A DNA stretch of 64,000 nucleotides, taken from NCBI RefSeq assembly GCF_964656455.1, contig NC_135726.1, forward strand, positions 4,226,001 through 4,290,000, read 5' to 3'. Position 1 is the stretch's first letter. Each line of letters begins with the position of its first letter. The notes below the pieces were generated by a model. It saw only the letters and a program-made list of their open reading frames with translations. It searched no databases and was not told the origin of the DNA. Position numbers and translations under genes: made by a program. This stretch comes from Halichoerus grypus (taxonomy: Eukaryota; Chordata; Mammalia; Carnivora; Phocidae). Shown here one piece after another: positions 1-12,145 of this stretch.

Positions 1-2700
1 CCCCCCAAAGGCTGTCCTAGTGGGTACCCCCTGACAGCGGCTCAGCACCCTGACACTTCTGAGATTCGGGCACCAGGTGGAACCACGGCCAGCTCCATCA
101 TTTGCAGGGTCCAGGGCAAAATGAAAATGTGGGGCCCCTTGTTCAGAAAGCAGGAAAAACCTATTTCCTTTCTTTGCAGTCTCTGATCTGTCCTGGTGCT
201 TTTTATTGGCTGTTTTGTGCCGTGTGCCCTGGGGGGGTACTTGTGGGGCACATGCAGACCCTCACAGCACCTGGGGCCATGTAATTTGGTGGGCAGGGCC
301 CAGAGGCTTGGCTCTAAGCCTTCCTGCACCTGTGCCCAAGCCCCCACTGAGCGACAGCGATGTAAACCTGTGACCCAAGGCCACCCGCACGCGCTCCATT
401 GTCCCACCCGGCCTCACTTACACAATCCAAACCCCAAAAATAGAATTATTAAGAATTTCCAGACAACCATCTCAGAGCGTTAAACCCCAAGTGCGGGGCC
501 TGAGTGTGGAGCTCTTTGAGACTGCCGGCCAGATGGGGCAGATGGGACTGTCACCAAAGAGGGACACGTGAGGCTCGTGTTATTTCTATTCTCTCAATAC
601 TTCAGTTCAAAGACATGTCACAGCAGAGTGCCCCTGGTAAAGAACGTCATCTGGATCCACAGAAGGGCAAAAAAAGGGCAGGCGAGGGGCGTAGGCAAGG
701 GAGGCCCAGGTGAAGGGCAGGTCACACACAGGCCCTGTGCCACACTCCCTCGGTGGCCCACGTCATCCTTGTGGCGGCCTTCAGGGTCTGTGCTAGTGTT
801 CTCCCCACTTTACAGATGAGGAAGCAGAGGCTCTGCAGGACTGCGTAGCACATCGATCGAGCACCACGCAGACGGTAAGTGCAGGAACCAGGACAAGACC
901 CCGCGCCATCGTGGGCCAGCGCCCAGACTTAACCAGCGCGTTAGAAGTTTCTCTGGAAGGGCTGCAAGCTGCTTTCCTTTGCGGCTCCCGAGTTGGTGCT
1001 GACCTTCTGGTGCCCAGGAGGTCACAGCCCATAAGAAGGGGAGGCAGGGAAGGGTGTCAGTGAGCTGCCAGCCAGGCTCCCAGAGAGCAGCTGGGCTTGG
1101 CGGGGGCAGACCGTGAGGACCGCTCCGTGCAGCCAGCCCCGCCCCCCCGCAGGGAGTTTGCAGGCTCCCCAGCCTCCTGGAGGAGGCGGGAGGGCAGAGG
1201 AGGTGGGCCTGTTCTCTAAACAGTCTGTTCTTCTCACCAAGGGTTTGTCCTTGGCCCAGCTTCCCTCCCAAAGGCTGAGTAATCTAGAAAAATTGCAGCC
1301 CGGCATAAAGGAGCAGGCCCAGGGGCCAACCAGGATCACGAAGTCAAGCGGAATTCTTGGCCTGCTCACTCTTGTAAGTTTGTAACCATTTAGACCCAGG
1401 ACAAGAAGCAACAGATGCCTTTGGAGGATCAGGCCGGCGCGGTTAGAGCCTCAGCAGGAGACTGGCCCCAGTCCGTGGGTCCTCAGACCCTCATCTCAGA
1501 TTAAAGAAAAAACGCCTCCCTGCGATTGGCACTTCCGCCTTCCTCCTTCCCTCTCATCCCCATTGCTTTTCTCCCCAGCTCTGCCTGGATCTGAGCCCTG
1601 GCCTGGCTTCTGCCCCCCAGCTGCGAACTGGACCAGCTACTTAGCTTCAGCGTGCCTCAGTTTCCCCATCTCCAAATGGGGTGGCACTTGTTAAATGACG
1701 TCATGCATGACCACCACTTCCCGTGGTGCCTGCCACATACAGCTGCATGCATATGAGCTTTTGCTGAGGATGCCTGACCCTCTGCGGGCCAGAGAGCAGT
1801 TCTTGGCTGAAGCCCCTGCTTCCCGTCAAAATACAAAGTGTCGGGAAGCAGACACTTCCTATTAGTCATGGACACCTTAGCGTTCATCAGCTTAGGGCGC
1901 CTTCTCAAGATCATGCTGTGACTAGAGGGGAAGAAAGATACCAGCCCCCGGACAGAGGTAGCGACAAGGCGGTGGGGGAAGCAGGTGTCCCAGAGAAGAT
2001 GTCCAGGAAGCTCCCTGTGGGTCACGGTTTCACCTGGAGCCGGGCTCCGTCTTGGGTCTTGTCGCTTACCACGGAGGCCCCTAACTCAACTGGCCTTGCC
2101 CACAGCCTGACTCCTCCGTGGCCCGCCAGACGGACCATGTGCTTCTCTTCCTGCCAACGGTTAACATGAAATGCCTGGGACTTCAGGTTTGCGAACCTGG
2201 TTTGGGTCCAAGGCCAGCAGGTAACCCTGAGGGTGCCGTATCCTACTCTGGAATCTTCAGACTTCTCATGTGCAGAATTAGACAACACGGAAAAAAGCCT
2301 GCCCAGAATTGTTGCGGCCAGAAGAGCACGAATGCAGTTAGTTGCTCGTAGGTCCGCTCGTTGGTTACACCCCTGCCCTCCCTGGTGGAATGATCACGGA
2401 AAACGTCCCAGTGTATTCCTGCGTGTCTGCGGAGAACCTGGACCACATTCTGAATCCGGCATCGGGGATCGGTGTAGGGGAGGCAGGCAAGCCGTCAGGC
2501 TCTAGAACGGTGTTGTGCCCAAACCGTCACCAGCAGCCCCATGTGGGCATTTCAATTTCAATTAGCTAGGTTTACATAAAATTAAAAATTCAGTTTCTTA
2601 GCTGCTTGAGCCACAGTTCAAGTCCGTCACAGGCACACGCCCTAGTGGCTGTTGTCATGGGCAGCAGAGGTTACAGGACATTTCCGGCATCTCAGAAAGT
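1..2700. other. Upstream intergenic DNA, no gene recognised
   Basis: Mostly unique-looking, moderately GC-rich sequence. A probable MIR remnant in reverse orientation lies near 790-870 (it includes CTTTACAGATGAGGAAGC). Open frames here overlap on both strands, lack splice-supported partners and show no protein similarity I recognise. Confidence 0.5.
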
Positions 2701-2724
2701 TCTACAAGAGACGCAGTCCTAGCT

Positions 2725-2930
2725 GCATGACTTACTGGCTTCCTAGCACTTACTAGCTGCCTGACTTGGAGCTGCCCCATGGAACTGATCTTCTAAAGGG
2801 GGGCAAAACCAGCATTTATCTCTTGGAGTTGGTTTGAGAATCAAATGAAATAGAGCAGGAAAAGCACTTTACATGATTCCTGGAACATTCTAAGTGCTTA
2901 ATAGGTGGTAGCTGCTATTACTGCTAGTAA
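2725..2930 (+). repeat. MIR SINE (ancient)
   Basis: Shows the MIR pattern in order: an 'actagctgcctgactt' core, then 'ggtttgagaatcaaatgaaa' and 'gtgcttaataggtggtagct' near the 3' end. Diverged, no target duplication visible. Confidence 0.75.
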
Positions 2931-3849
2931 TCTGCTCAGCTCCCTTCTCCCACGGCCCTGCTAACTGGGATGGGTAAACACATAGCATTCAGACCTCCCC
3001 TTCTTATCCTATACCCAGTGCAGACATTGCTAATCAATCACAGCACACTTTCCACTGAACCCAGAAGTACCTATGGGATTCTAGGAATAGAGCATCAGGC
3101 AGCACTCTCAGAGACATTCTCTCAGAACTCACATCACCCTGTTCAAAATCACCTCTGCATTCTTCTACAAGCTGCCTGCCCCCCCAGTCCTGATGCGGGG
3201 ACCCCTTAGGTCCTGTGGAAGCTCACACTCCAGGCCCAGGCCTGCCCCCACCTAGGAGAAAGAGCAAGTGTCTGGTCATTACCTTGTCAGCCAAGCAGCT
3301 GGTCCTGCTCTGATCTCCTGCCAGCAATGGGCTTCTTCCTTTTCTGCCTCCTGAAGTGGGGTCTGGCCTTATTTGCACAGGGCTCCTGGGGTCTCGAATC
3401 CTGTTCTTCTTTTTTGTTCGAGAAAAGTGGATTGTTTCTAAGCCAGGCAAATCAGTCCTGGACAAAAAGGTCTTGAGTGAAGCCCAGCCCGCATCTGAAG
3501 TGGGAGAGACAGACACGTGAACATGCAATTGCAATATGGATAAGATAAGGGGAGGGTGGAGGTGGCCCTGTGTTGCGGGGACCCAGGGGAGGGAGGAACG
3601 CTGGGTCCCTGGGAGTCTGCCTCACCGGGGGGGGGCAGGGAGGATGCACATTCTGGACTACAGCCTCCAGCCAGACCCTCTGAGCTGTCTGTCCTGGTCC
3701 CTTTGTCCTCCACTGCACAGACTGACCCGGATGGCCCTGCCTGACGCAGCAGGGCTGTCCTCTCTCTGGATCCTAGGTCGGTTTGGTTTTGCTGGTCCAT
3801 TCAATCATTCATTCAGCACAGCGTGTAGTAATGATACCTGGTATAAGCC

Positions 3850-4060
3850 TCGGAGTTCAACTCTTGTGTCTACCATTTACCAGCTGTGTGACCTTGGGTG
3901 AATTACCAAGACTCTCTGTGCCTTGCTTTTCTCCTCTGTGAAATGGGGTTTACAACGGAGCCTACCAGTGAGGGTCTGGGTCTCAGGGAGGATTTAGCGA
4001 GATATTGCACGTAGAGGGCTTGGCACGGTGCCTGGGGCACGGTAGTTAAGTATGCAATAC
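3850..4060 (+). repeat. MIR SINE (ancient)
   Basis: A well preserved MIR core: 'ccagctgtgtgaccttgggt', then 'cctctgtgaaatggggttta', 'ggatttagcgagatattgca' and a 3' 'gcttggcacggtgcctgg'. Confidence 0.9.
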
Positions 4061-5595
4061 CAGCTCACTGCTATTGTCCGTCACACGTACATCTCAGGGT
4101 CTCCAGAGAGTTTTCTTTTTTGTTGGCATGGTACATTTCATGAACTATAAAAATTTTTTTTTCAAATACTAAACTTTCCTGGCACTCCTGAGATAAAGCT
4201 TACCTGCTCATGACACATAGCGATTGGGGATTGACATCTGAGCTATTTGCAAGGATAAGTGGGGGATCAGTCGGCAGGTGAAGGAGGAGGGGTATCCCAC
4301 ACAGAGGAAATGGCTGGTACAAAGGCTGGGGGGATGAGGCAGCAGGTGAGTCCAGCAAAAACCGGACCTGGCTGGAACAATGGGCACCTGACCTGCAGGG
4401 AACAGCAGGAAACAGGGTCTCCGCGAAAACAGAAACCCGTCAGCCCTGAGCTGGGTGTCTGGCACTGGGTGATTGAGGCAGCTTTATTTTAAATTCCACA
4501 AGTGCACCATGAACTTCGAGAAGGAAAAGCTCAGGTAACTTTTTTTTTTTTTTTTTTTTGGTCACACTCAGTATATATTTGTTGTCTGTGTCAGGTTTTA
4601 GCAGGTTTGAGCCTCCTTTTCGTCCAAGCTGCAAGTCATAAGTAGAAGATGCTGCCCAGCTGCCCCACCCCCACCCCAATCCTGCCCCTTGTGAATATCT
4701 GAGGCTCCTACCCTGGAATGCCTGGAGGCTTTCGGCCTCCTCCCCTTGAGGGCAGCCTGCAGCCAATGTCGATGGCTGACCAGTATCAGAGCATAAATAT
4801 ATGGCCCTCTTGCCTCAAAGTGGAGGGGACGATTTTGTGGTTCTAGTCAAGCCCTCGAATCCCAGAGCTCTTTCTGGGATTAAGCTGAGAGCACCCTTTG
4901 CTGGGCTTTCTCCTGCCCTGTCTTGCTTCCTCTGTTCCTTACAGGTTTCTCCTGAGAGCTCTCCCTTCATAAACCACTGTAGAGAGTTCAGGTCTCAAGA
5001 TCTGCTTCTTAGACACCTGACCGAAGATGCTTCAGATGAACAAGTCTGTTGACACCTGTTGTTTTGTCCTTGTAAAGTGATAGCCCTGCCCTTACCAATC
5101 CTTTCCACCTTAGTCTGGCTTTCCCCAGACGCAGACCTTGAGGCTCGGATTCAAGTTCAAGTAGTGAATTTGGAAAGTGCAGAAACACTGATCAGGAGGA
5201 GGAAGCAAGACCGCAAAGGGAAGCCAGCTGCTTCCGAGGGTGGCGGGAGCTTTATACACAGGGAACTCTCGGAAATAGTGGAGACCACACCCTTTAGAGC
5301 TTTCCTACCTAAGGAGTGGGGCAGGCAGGGTACTTACACAACATTCCTGGCGTGTATTGGCTGACAGCTGCTCACGGGTCTCATCAGCCCGCACTACCAG
5401 CCTGCCGGGCGGAGGACACAACATCTCCCGCCGACCTAAGGCAAAGCCCTCAGACCCAGGGCTGCAGATACCACCAACCGGGGAAGTGAGGCCGGCGCAA
5501 TATGGATGGACCAGCTTCCTTTAGGAAACTATTCCTGCCCAAAGTCCTTTCCAGAAGCTTCTATTGAAGTTGCCAGTCTGAGAACCGCCCCCCCC
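4061..5595. other. Intergenic DNA, no gene recognised
   Basis: Contains a 20-base T run (4540-4559) that may be the tail of an old reverse-oriented retroposon, though no body is recognised beside it. The stretch 5090-5540 has the look of an old interspersed repeat, but I cannot name it. No coding evidence. Confidence 0.4.
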
Positions 5596-5920
5596 CAAGC
5601 GTGGGCATAGACCCATATTTAGCCAATCAGAGCCAACGATTCATTGGCTTCAGTGATTGGCTGAAAGGGTGGGCCTGTCCTCCAAGCAGGGCCAATCGTA
5701 ATCGTTCCCTGGCATTTTTATACAGTTGCCAGGAGCGAGAAGTCCTCTCTCTTCTTTGTTGCTAACTGGGGGAGGATGTAAGCTCAAAGTTCTCTGCGTG
5801 AGATGGTTACACTGTGCCAATACATTCCCCATCTTTTTTTCTCCCCAAACTATTGGTTTAAGTCAGCGTGATATCTGGTTCTGTCACTTGCAACAACTGA
5901 GTCCTAACTAATATGGAGTC
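5596..5920 (+). repeat. Ancient interspersed repeat, unnamed (family also at 26190-27080)
   Basis: Starts with clustered 'agccaatcagagcc' and 'gattggct' motifs. It ends with a 3' signature (AATACATTCCCCATC, then 'ctattggtttaagtcagcgt', 'ttctgtcacttgcaacaact', 'gtcctaactaatatgg') typical of an old mammalian transposon or LTR end. The family name is not certain. Confidence 0.55.
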
Positions 5921-6984
5921 CATTCTGATTTCAATCCCTCAGACTCACGAGGGCCAGCATTTTGGGGGATATTTTTTGATGGGGAATCTTGGATTATGAG
6001 TCTGTGTACTCAAGGCCAGGCCGTTCCCATGTGGTTGGTTCCCGGAAGGCTGAGCTCAACTGGAAAGCTTCGTATTTTTCTCTTCCAAGTTACGTAATAC
6101 ATGTGATTCCAGGAAGTAGGAATGCAGGATGGGGGTGTGGAACAGGGAATCAGAGGGATATACCCTCAAGTTGGCCAACGCAGGGGTGACTGCGTGGTTG
6201 AGCCCATGGGGTCTCTGGGGAACCCATGTAATGAATTTCAGAACTGTCCACCCAGGAGACAAAAGGGGTAGCCCAGGGGTGTGAACCCCATCGCCAGCTA
6301 CTGGGTGGTGCCTGTGTGAGTCTCCCAAGGGCTCTGCAGTGTTGCACGCCATGGTGTCTGAGAGGTCTGGGGGCCAAAGGCAAGATGTAGGTGGACTTGG
6401 CTGGGTGTCCCCATCATTTTGCTTTTACAAAGCTGGTGAGGTCTTTGGGGCTCAGAACTGCCAGGGGCATGAGTGAGAGGTCGGGGAGAGGATGTGAAGG
6501 GTGTGTACCTCCTCAAGTGACCATTTGTCATCTAGCAGATTGAGGGCCACAGTCACCCCTTGCTGGGATTTTCTTGAATGGGGATGAGAGCTTTGGAGTC
6601 ACGTCTATCTGCCACACCTCTCATCTGCCTTCTTGACCTTCAATCTGGGGCAAAGTTCTTTTTCTGGTCACCTCCTGGGCATCCAGAGATTTGGCTGGCC
6701 GGGTCCCTGTCCCCTGCACACTCCCTCTGACCCCCGTGGTGGGCTGGCACCCGTACTGCCCTGGCTGCCATGTCCTCCTCCTGCCCCTGCCGCTTTCTCT
6801 TGTATTCATCTCAGAGATTTCTCAACATTGTAAGGGCAAAAAGAATTCTGACCCCATCAACTATGCCACCCATTGGCAAGCAGGGTGGGCTGGTTATTCC
6901 CTGTTTGCTCAGCCCCCAGCTCCATTCCCCAGGCTCTCCAGATCCCAGAAGTTTGACATTGGTGGACATCACCTGGGCTCCCTC
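5921..6984. other. Intergenic DNA, nothing recognised
   Basis: Unique-looking sequence with balanced composition. I see no repeat body, no RNA gene and no supported exon. Confidence 0.4.
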
Positions 6985-7135
6985 CCCTAGGGCTTCTTGT
7001 TGGCTTCAGCCAATGGGAGGCGGGAGGGGACAGGTTGGGACATCTCTTCCCCTGCATGCTCCATGCTCTGGCTGAGGGTCCGTCCATGGCTACTCCCTTC
7101 CATGACCACAGCTCCTGCCAGGCCATCCTATCAAA
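6985..7135 (+). repeat. Ancient interspersed repeat fragment (related to 10295-10660)
   Basis: Contains 'gttggcttcagccaatggga', 'ggcgggaggggacagg' and 'catgaccacagctcctgcca', an arrangement I remember from an old dispersed mammalian repeat. A longer relative starts at about 10295, where 'gggtctggccaatgggcg' is the matching motif. Confidence 0.4.
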
Positions 7136-7200
7136 AAGAAATCATTCTGACACTCGTTAAAGATGCAAGGTAGGCTTGTTTTAAGACTATGGCAACAGGA

Positions 7201-7412
7201 GGGGCGCCTGGGTGGCTCAGTCAGTTGAACGTCCAACTCCTGATTTCGGTCATGAGACTAGCCCTGCATCGGACTCCACGCTGGGCGTGAGAGTCTGCTT
7301 AGGATTCTCTCTCTCCCTCTTCCTCCACCCCTTCCCTGCTGCTCTCTCTCTCTCTATAAATAAATAAATATTTTTAAAAACCACAATTTTACCCAATGTT
7401 TAAAAAAAAAAA
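7201..7412 (+). mobile_element. CAN-SINE (tRNA-derived)
   Basis: Head GGGGCGCCTGGGTGGCTCAG at 7201, CT-rich middle, TAAATAAATA and an A-rich tail. Flanked by a 12-bp target duplication ATGGCAACAGGA (7189-7200) and ATGGCAATAGGA (7417-7428) with one mismatch, so it is a middle-aged insertion. Confidence 0.95.
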
Positions 7413-7429
7413 GGCGATGGCAATAGGAG

Positions 7430-7660
7430 AGACTCTGAGCTCACCTCCAAATATAGTAGAGACAGCTGGGGGTTTACAACTGGATGGGGGTGGTGGGTGG
7501 AAACCTGCTAGAAGAGCCATCAGAGTGGGAGGTTCTTGTTGAAGATGTCAAGGTGGGGGATGGGGAATTTGGTCAGATACCAAGGGTCGGGGGAATCTCC
7601 CTAAACTGACTTAGCAGGATTCTTTGCTAAAACTGGACTTGGCAGGCCAAAGACAGGATG
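7430..7660 (+). repeat. Unnamed dispersed repeat, LTR-like (family also at 27930-28400)
   Basis: Carries AACTGACTTAGCAGGATTC (7604-7622), which recurs in diverged form at 28164 and 28292. The flanking text (GGGGGATGGGGAATTTGGTC) is also shared. The SINE at 7201-7412 sits just before it. I cannot name the family. Confidence 0.45.
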
Positions 7661-7791
7661 GGAGCTGAGGTCAAGGAAGAGCCTGACTATTGTCTGGTCA
7701 AGGAGGACGCTTTGCAATGCCCACTCCTTGGCTCCAGCCCCCCAGGCCCTGGGGAATGCTCCTTCCTGCCCCGAGTCTCCAGGCTCGGGGC

Positions 7792-7805
7792 GGGGGGGGG
7801 GGGGG
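7792..7805 (+). repeat. Poly-G run (14 bases)
   Basis: An uninterrupted run of 14 G, preceded by CGGGGC. The length is likely polymorphic and is error-prone in assembly. Confidence 0.9.
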
Positions 7806-7809
7806 TGAG

Positions 7810-9700
7810 AGCTCCATTCTTGCTAGCTCCGGGTGCCTCAATAGCCCTTGCTAGTTCTAACTTGGTTCCCCCTTAATGAAATTCTCTTCAGAATTCCATC
7901 TGATATGCCTTCTGTTTGCTGTCAGCACTCTGGTTCCCTACCCTGGGAAAATTTGCCTTTCTGTCCAGTTGTCATTTTCCGAAGTGGCTTTAAGGGTTGT
8001 CTGTTTTCTGCCTCATACTGTCAACGTGGAGGATCTGAACTTGTGGTCGAAAGGGAAGACAAATCTGAACCCACAGCATTACATAGCAGGAAGCTCATGG
8101 GATCTGGGTTTGAAGCCTGGCACTTTTTACTGGCCACACAAGAGACGAAGGACAAATGGCTGAGTCCCAGTCTCCCCATCAATAACAAGGACACGGTAAT
8201 ACCGACCCTGCCAATCAGCCTGCGTTAGGCATTGTGTCTAGTATTATCAGGTCACAGAAGGAATATTTATTGAATGAAAAAAGGAATGGATGACCAAACA
8301 AAATGAGCTAATGCATAAAGGGCCCCTAACTTCTAATGTCTAATTAATTTTAATTTTTAAACACGTATCTTTTAAGATGCTCTCTGAGCCAGCTTCCACG
8401 TACTTGACTCACTAGGTTAGCAGACACGTCCCGTCTCGTGTATGGAACACATCAGCACCCTCAGCCCTGCCCCTATGCCCTCCTTCCCCCACCAACTGGC
8501 CTACACGCTCATCTAGGGTCTGCTGGGTTTGTGCCCAAACTTGTTCCTGGCGGTTGTGTTTATTACTGTCATTAATGGATTTAATTAAGTGTTACATACA
8601 CTGTGGGAACATGAGGGTAACAAGAAGGAATGAACAGGGTCTCTATGAAATCTGGGAAGACTTGGAGTCTGGGGCCGGGTGACACTGAATTAGCTGTGGA
8701 ACCCGGGAAGGCAAGGTGGGAGGGAGTGTGAGCCAGAGGGAAAGGGCACGATTGTCCAACAGGTTGCTCAGAAAGCATCCTTAGTTTCTCCAGCTGCGGC
8801 AAAGAACAGGAAATGGGAAACTGTAGCGGATGGGTAATAGTGTGATCTGTGCGGGAGAACGGGGAGATGACACAGGACTGTGTCACCAGCCCATGGCCCA
8901 GGAAAGAATGTCTGCTCAGACATCTCGGGTCGTGTGAAATCCACACGGAAGGGGTGCATTTAAGGGGGCTTCCTGAGACAGCTGACTTGTTAGCCCCATA
9001 ATTAGCTGATTGACCGGAGTCCTGATTTACAGGATAAGAAAGCCTCCTTGTCTCTCTGAAGTTCTCTGTCTTCCCTTTTTCCCTGTTTTTCCTGTTTCCC
9101 TTTCTCTCTTCTCTGCTATTTTGTCTGCCTTTTCCTCTGTTTATTAAATGTCCAAAAAGGGAACTGGTTTTTTAAATGTATTTAATTGTAATTCTATTTA
9201 ATATTTAATTTTTGACGTATTGTACTTCTTGAATTAAATGGAATATTCGCTGTTAAGTAACTCACACAGTGTTTTTACTGGCTGCAAGCTGCGGTTATGG
9301 GCTGCTTCGTGCCGAAGGGAGGCTCACTTTAACTGCATGCTGCAGACAATTGTGGCTTTTTATTTGCATGTTGTCCACATTAATTTCTTCCTCCCTGTGG
9401 GTCTCCCCGGTGTGATGATTTCCCTTCTCCAGCCCAAAATAAGTGGCTCAGAAAACAATCTTAGATGAACCTGAAAGTATTCAAAGTTCCAGGTAAAATT
9501 ACTGCTTGAAAAACTTCTGTGGTAGATTTGTATAAAAATTTAACTGATGATACAAGAGCCTCTGCGTTACTGAAACTTCCTTGGCAAAAGTAGAAACCAG
9601 TCCAGAATAGCAACAATCACCGGATGCAGAATGAACTCTCAGGATTCTTTTCCTGTGATGGGGAACTTACTACCTCACCGAGGAGCCCATTCCATCTACA
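7810..9700. other. Intergenic DNA, nothing recognised
   Basis: AT-richer after 8340, with a pyrimidine-rich stretch at about 9040-9140. I recognise no repeat body and no exon. Open frames are short and unsupported. Confidence 0.4.
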
Positions 9701-9714
9701 TCAGAAAGAACTTC

Positions 9715-9907
9715 TTTTTTTTAACACTTTATTTTTTTTTTAAGATTTTATTTATTTATTCGAGGGAGAGAGTGAGAGAGAGCATGAGAGGAGAGAGGGT
9801 CAGAGGGAGAAGCAGACTCGAGCCAGATGTGGGACTCAATCCAGGGACTCCGGGATCATGACCTGAGCCGAAGGCAGTCGCTTAACCAACTGAACCACCC
9901 AGGTGCC
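9715..9907 (-). mobile_element. CAN-SINE, young subfamily
   Basis: Reverse orientation: T-rich tail and AAGATTTTATTTATTTATT at the left, SINE head at the right ending in CACCCAGGTGCC. An exact 13-bp duplication CAGAAAGAACTTC flanks it (9702-9714 and 9908-9920). It has the subfamily mark GAAGGCAGTCGCTTAACC. Confidence 0.95.
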
Positions 9908-10294
9908 CAGAAAGAACTTCCTTATACTGACTTCAACTCTGTCTTCCTGTAACTGACTTTGATTCGCTTTCAGGAGATTCATATAAGAAGACGATCATCT
10001 GCCAAATGGAGAGGCAGTTCTCACATGCTCCATGAGCCTGCTCTCCTGCAGGATAAAGCACATCTGTTGCTCCTCATCCCCTCTGTCCTGAGCACTGAGC
10101 ACTGCCCTGTTTCAGCCGGGGTCCTCCTTTAGGCATGATCCCCAAATCAGAACACGATTCTCAAAGCGTGCTGTGACAGCTCACAGTAAAGCCCGGCCTT
10201 CTCTTCCCTGGGTCTGGGCATTGGCGCCGCTCCAGAACCAGGGTCTGCGCCTCCCCCATGCTCTGCCCTGCTCTGCGTCGCTCTGGGGGTGGGA

Positions 10295-10665
10295 GGAGAG
10301 CCTCCCCTGCAGGTTGCATTTCCCAGGCTCCCTGGTCAGTGGCTTCCCGCTGGGTCTGGCCAATGGGCGACATTGCTAGAGACTGGAGGGTAGGAGGCAA
10401 GAAAATGCTGGGTTATTTCTACTTCTCTCTGGAGCAAATCTCCAGCAGCTAAACCTCCTCCATGCTCCAGCTTTCCCTGGGTGACCCCAGCCCCAGGATT
10501 CTAGTATCCTTCCACCCCTCTCTGTCCCTCCAGCCCAGGGTTGGATGCCAGTCTCTGTGCCGTGCTTAATCTCTGGGGTGCTTCACCAACCTGCCTGGCT
10601 TCTCAGCTCTCTCACCCCTGGGGCAGCCAATACCCTGCATTCAATTCTTCCTGCTTATATACTTG
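10295..10665 (+). repeat. Ancient interspersed repeat, unnamed
   Basis: A succession of 'gggtctggccaatgggcg', 'ccatgctccagctttccctg', 'cctctctgtccctccagccc' and 'ttaatctctggggtgcttca', matching a remembered old mammalian repeat. The family is uncertain. Confidence 0.45.
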
Positions 10666-10931
10666 ACATTTATATGGAGAGAGAGAGAACACATATACAC
10701 TTGACCCTTGAACAATGAGGGCTGCTGAACCCCTGCACAGTTGAAAATCTGCATATACCTTTTGACTCCTCTAAATCTTAAGTACTAATAGCCAACTGTT
10801 GACTGGATAATACTTACTGGTAAGATAAACAGTCAATTAACAAATATTTTGTGTGTTCTATGTATGATACATTGTATTCCTACAATAAAGTAAGCTAGAG
10901 AAAAGAAAATGTTATTAAGAAAATCACAAGC

Positions 10932-11126
10932 AGGGGCACCTGGGTGGCTCACTCATTAAGTGTCTGCCTTCGGCTCAGGCCATGATCCCAGGGTCCTGGG
11001 ATTGAGCCCCACATCGAGCTCTCTGCTCCACTGGGAGTTTGCTTCTCCCTCTCCCTCTGCCCCTTGCCCCTGCTCATGCTCTCTCTTTCTCTCTCTCTCT
11101 CTCAAATAAATAAAATCTTAAAAAAA
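10932..11126 (+). mobile_element. CAN-SINE nested in the DNA transposon
   Basis: GGGGCACCTGGGTGGCTCAC head and AAATAAATAAAATCTT tail. The target duplication AAATCACAAG flanks it (10921-10930, and again at 11127-11136). Confidence 0.95.
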
Positions 11127-11157
11127 AAATCACAAGGAAGAGAAAATACATTTATAG

Positions 11158-11340
11158 GGTGCCTGGGTGGCTCAGTTGGTTAAGTGTCTGCTTTCAGCTC
11201 AGGTAATGAGCCTGGAGTCCCAGGATCCAGTCCTGCACTGGACTCCCTGCTCAGCAGAGAGTCTGCTTCTCCCTCTGACCCTCCCTCTTCTCGTGCTCTC
11301 TCTCTCAAATAAATAAATAAAATCTTAAAAAAAAAAGAAA
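11158..11340 (+). mobile_element. CAN-SINE nested in the DNA transposon
   Basis: Head GGTGCCTGGGTGGCTCAG, AAATAAATAAATAAAATCTT tail. Flanked by an exact 17-bp duplication AGAAAATACATTTATAG (11141-11157 and 11341-11357). Confidence 0.96.
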
Positions 11341-11422
11341 AGAAAATACATTTATAGTACTGTACTGTAAAAAACCCACATGGCCTCGCATGGATTCAAA
11401 CCCATGTTGTTCAAGGGTCAAC

Positions 11423-11448
11423 TGTGTGTGTGTGTGTGTGTGTGTGTA
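11423..11448 (+). repeat. (TG)n microsatellite
   Basis: About 12 TG units starting at the right end of the DNA transposon. They have replaced its TA target duplicate. Confidence 0.92.
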
Positions 11449-11552
11449 TAGTTTCTGTTTCCTTGTGGACTCTAGTGCAGGGTGCTACTTCTAGTAATGC
11501 AGTTTAAGATTGCAAACAGATGTGGGGGCTGGCACTTAAAATACCAGCTGCT

Positions 11553-11746
11553 GGGGTGCCTGGGTGGCTCAGTTGTTAAGCGTCTGCCTTCAGCTCAGGT
11601 CCTGATCTCAGGGTTCTGGGATCGAGCCTCGCATCGGGCTCCCTGCTCAGCTGGGAGCTTGCTTCTCCCTCTCCCACTCCCCCTGCTTGTGTCCCCCTCC
11701 CCAAATAAATAAATAAATTAAATATTTAAAAATAAAATAAAATAAG
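11553..11746 (+). mobile_element. CAN-SINE
   Basis: Head GGGGTGCCTGGGTGGCTCAG. The tail holds repeated AAATAAAT and AAAATAAAATAA. A target duplication ATACCAGCTGCT flanks it (11541-11552 and 11747-11758). Confidence 0.95.
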
Positions 11747-11784
11747 ATACCAGCTGCTATTATATCTCTTTCCATGTATTTTCC

Positions 11785-11994
11785 TTTTTTTTTTTTTTTT
11801 TTTAAAGATTTTTTATTTATTTATTTGACAGAGAGAGACATAGCGAGAGAGGGAACACAAGCAGGGGGAGTGGGAGAGGGAGAAGCAGGCTTCCCCACGG
11901 AGCAGGGAGCCCGATGTGGGGCTCGATCCCAGGGTCCTGGGATCATGACCTGAGCCGAAGGCAGACGCTTAACGACTGAGCCACCCAGGCGCCC
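11785..11994 (-). mobile_element. CAN-SINE
   Basis: Reverse orientation, T-tail at the left and GAGCCACCCAGGCGCCC head at the right. Flanked by an exact 19-bp duplication CTCTTTCCATGTATTTTCC (11766-11784 and 11995-12013), so it is young. It sits 38 bp from the preceding SINE, in the opposite orientation. Confidence 0.96.
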
Positions 11995-12029
11995 CTCTTT
12001 CCATGTATTTTCCACATGTGATGCTCAAA

Positions 12030-12145
12030 CAACTCCTCTGTGTGGGAGGTACGCATTTTGTGCAAGAGGAAACAGGCTGAGGAGAGATTTGGTTGAGCCC
12101 AGATTTGGGTGAGTGGCTGTTCCAAACCCTTAACCATCAGACCAG
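12030..12145 (-). repeat. MIR fragment, probable
   Basis: Reverse MIR-like: 'gcaagaggaaacaggctgag', 'gagcccagatttgggtgagt' and 'aacccttaaccatcagacca'. Strongly diverged. Confidence 0.45.

Larger units (their letters stand above)
10698..11424. mobile_element. Tigger-type (TcMar) DNA transposon with visible terminal inverted repeats, two SINEs nested in it
   Basis: The left end CACTTGACCCTTGAACAA (10698-10715) is the inverted complement of the right end TTGTTCAAGGGTCAACTG (11407-11424) except for one base. A TA precedes the left end (10696-10697); the right TA is lost in a TG repeat. Without the two SINE insertions and their duplications, about 320 bp of non-coding filler remains, so this is a non-autonomous element with no transposase frame. 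The Tigger assignment rests on the CAGTTGACCC-like end (family knowledge). Confidence 0.85.
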
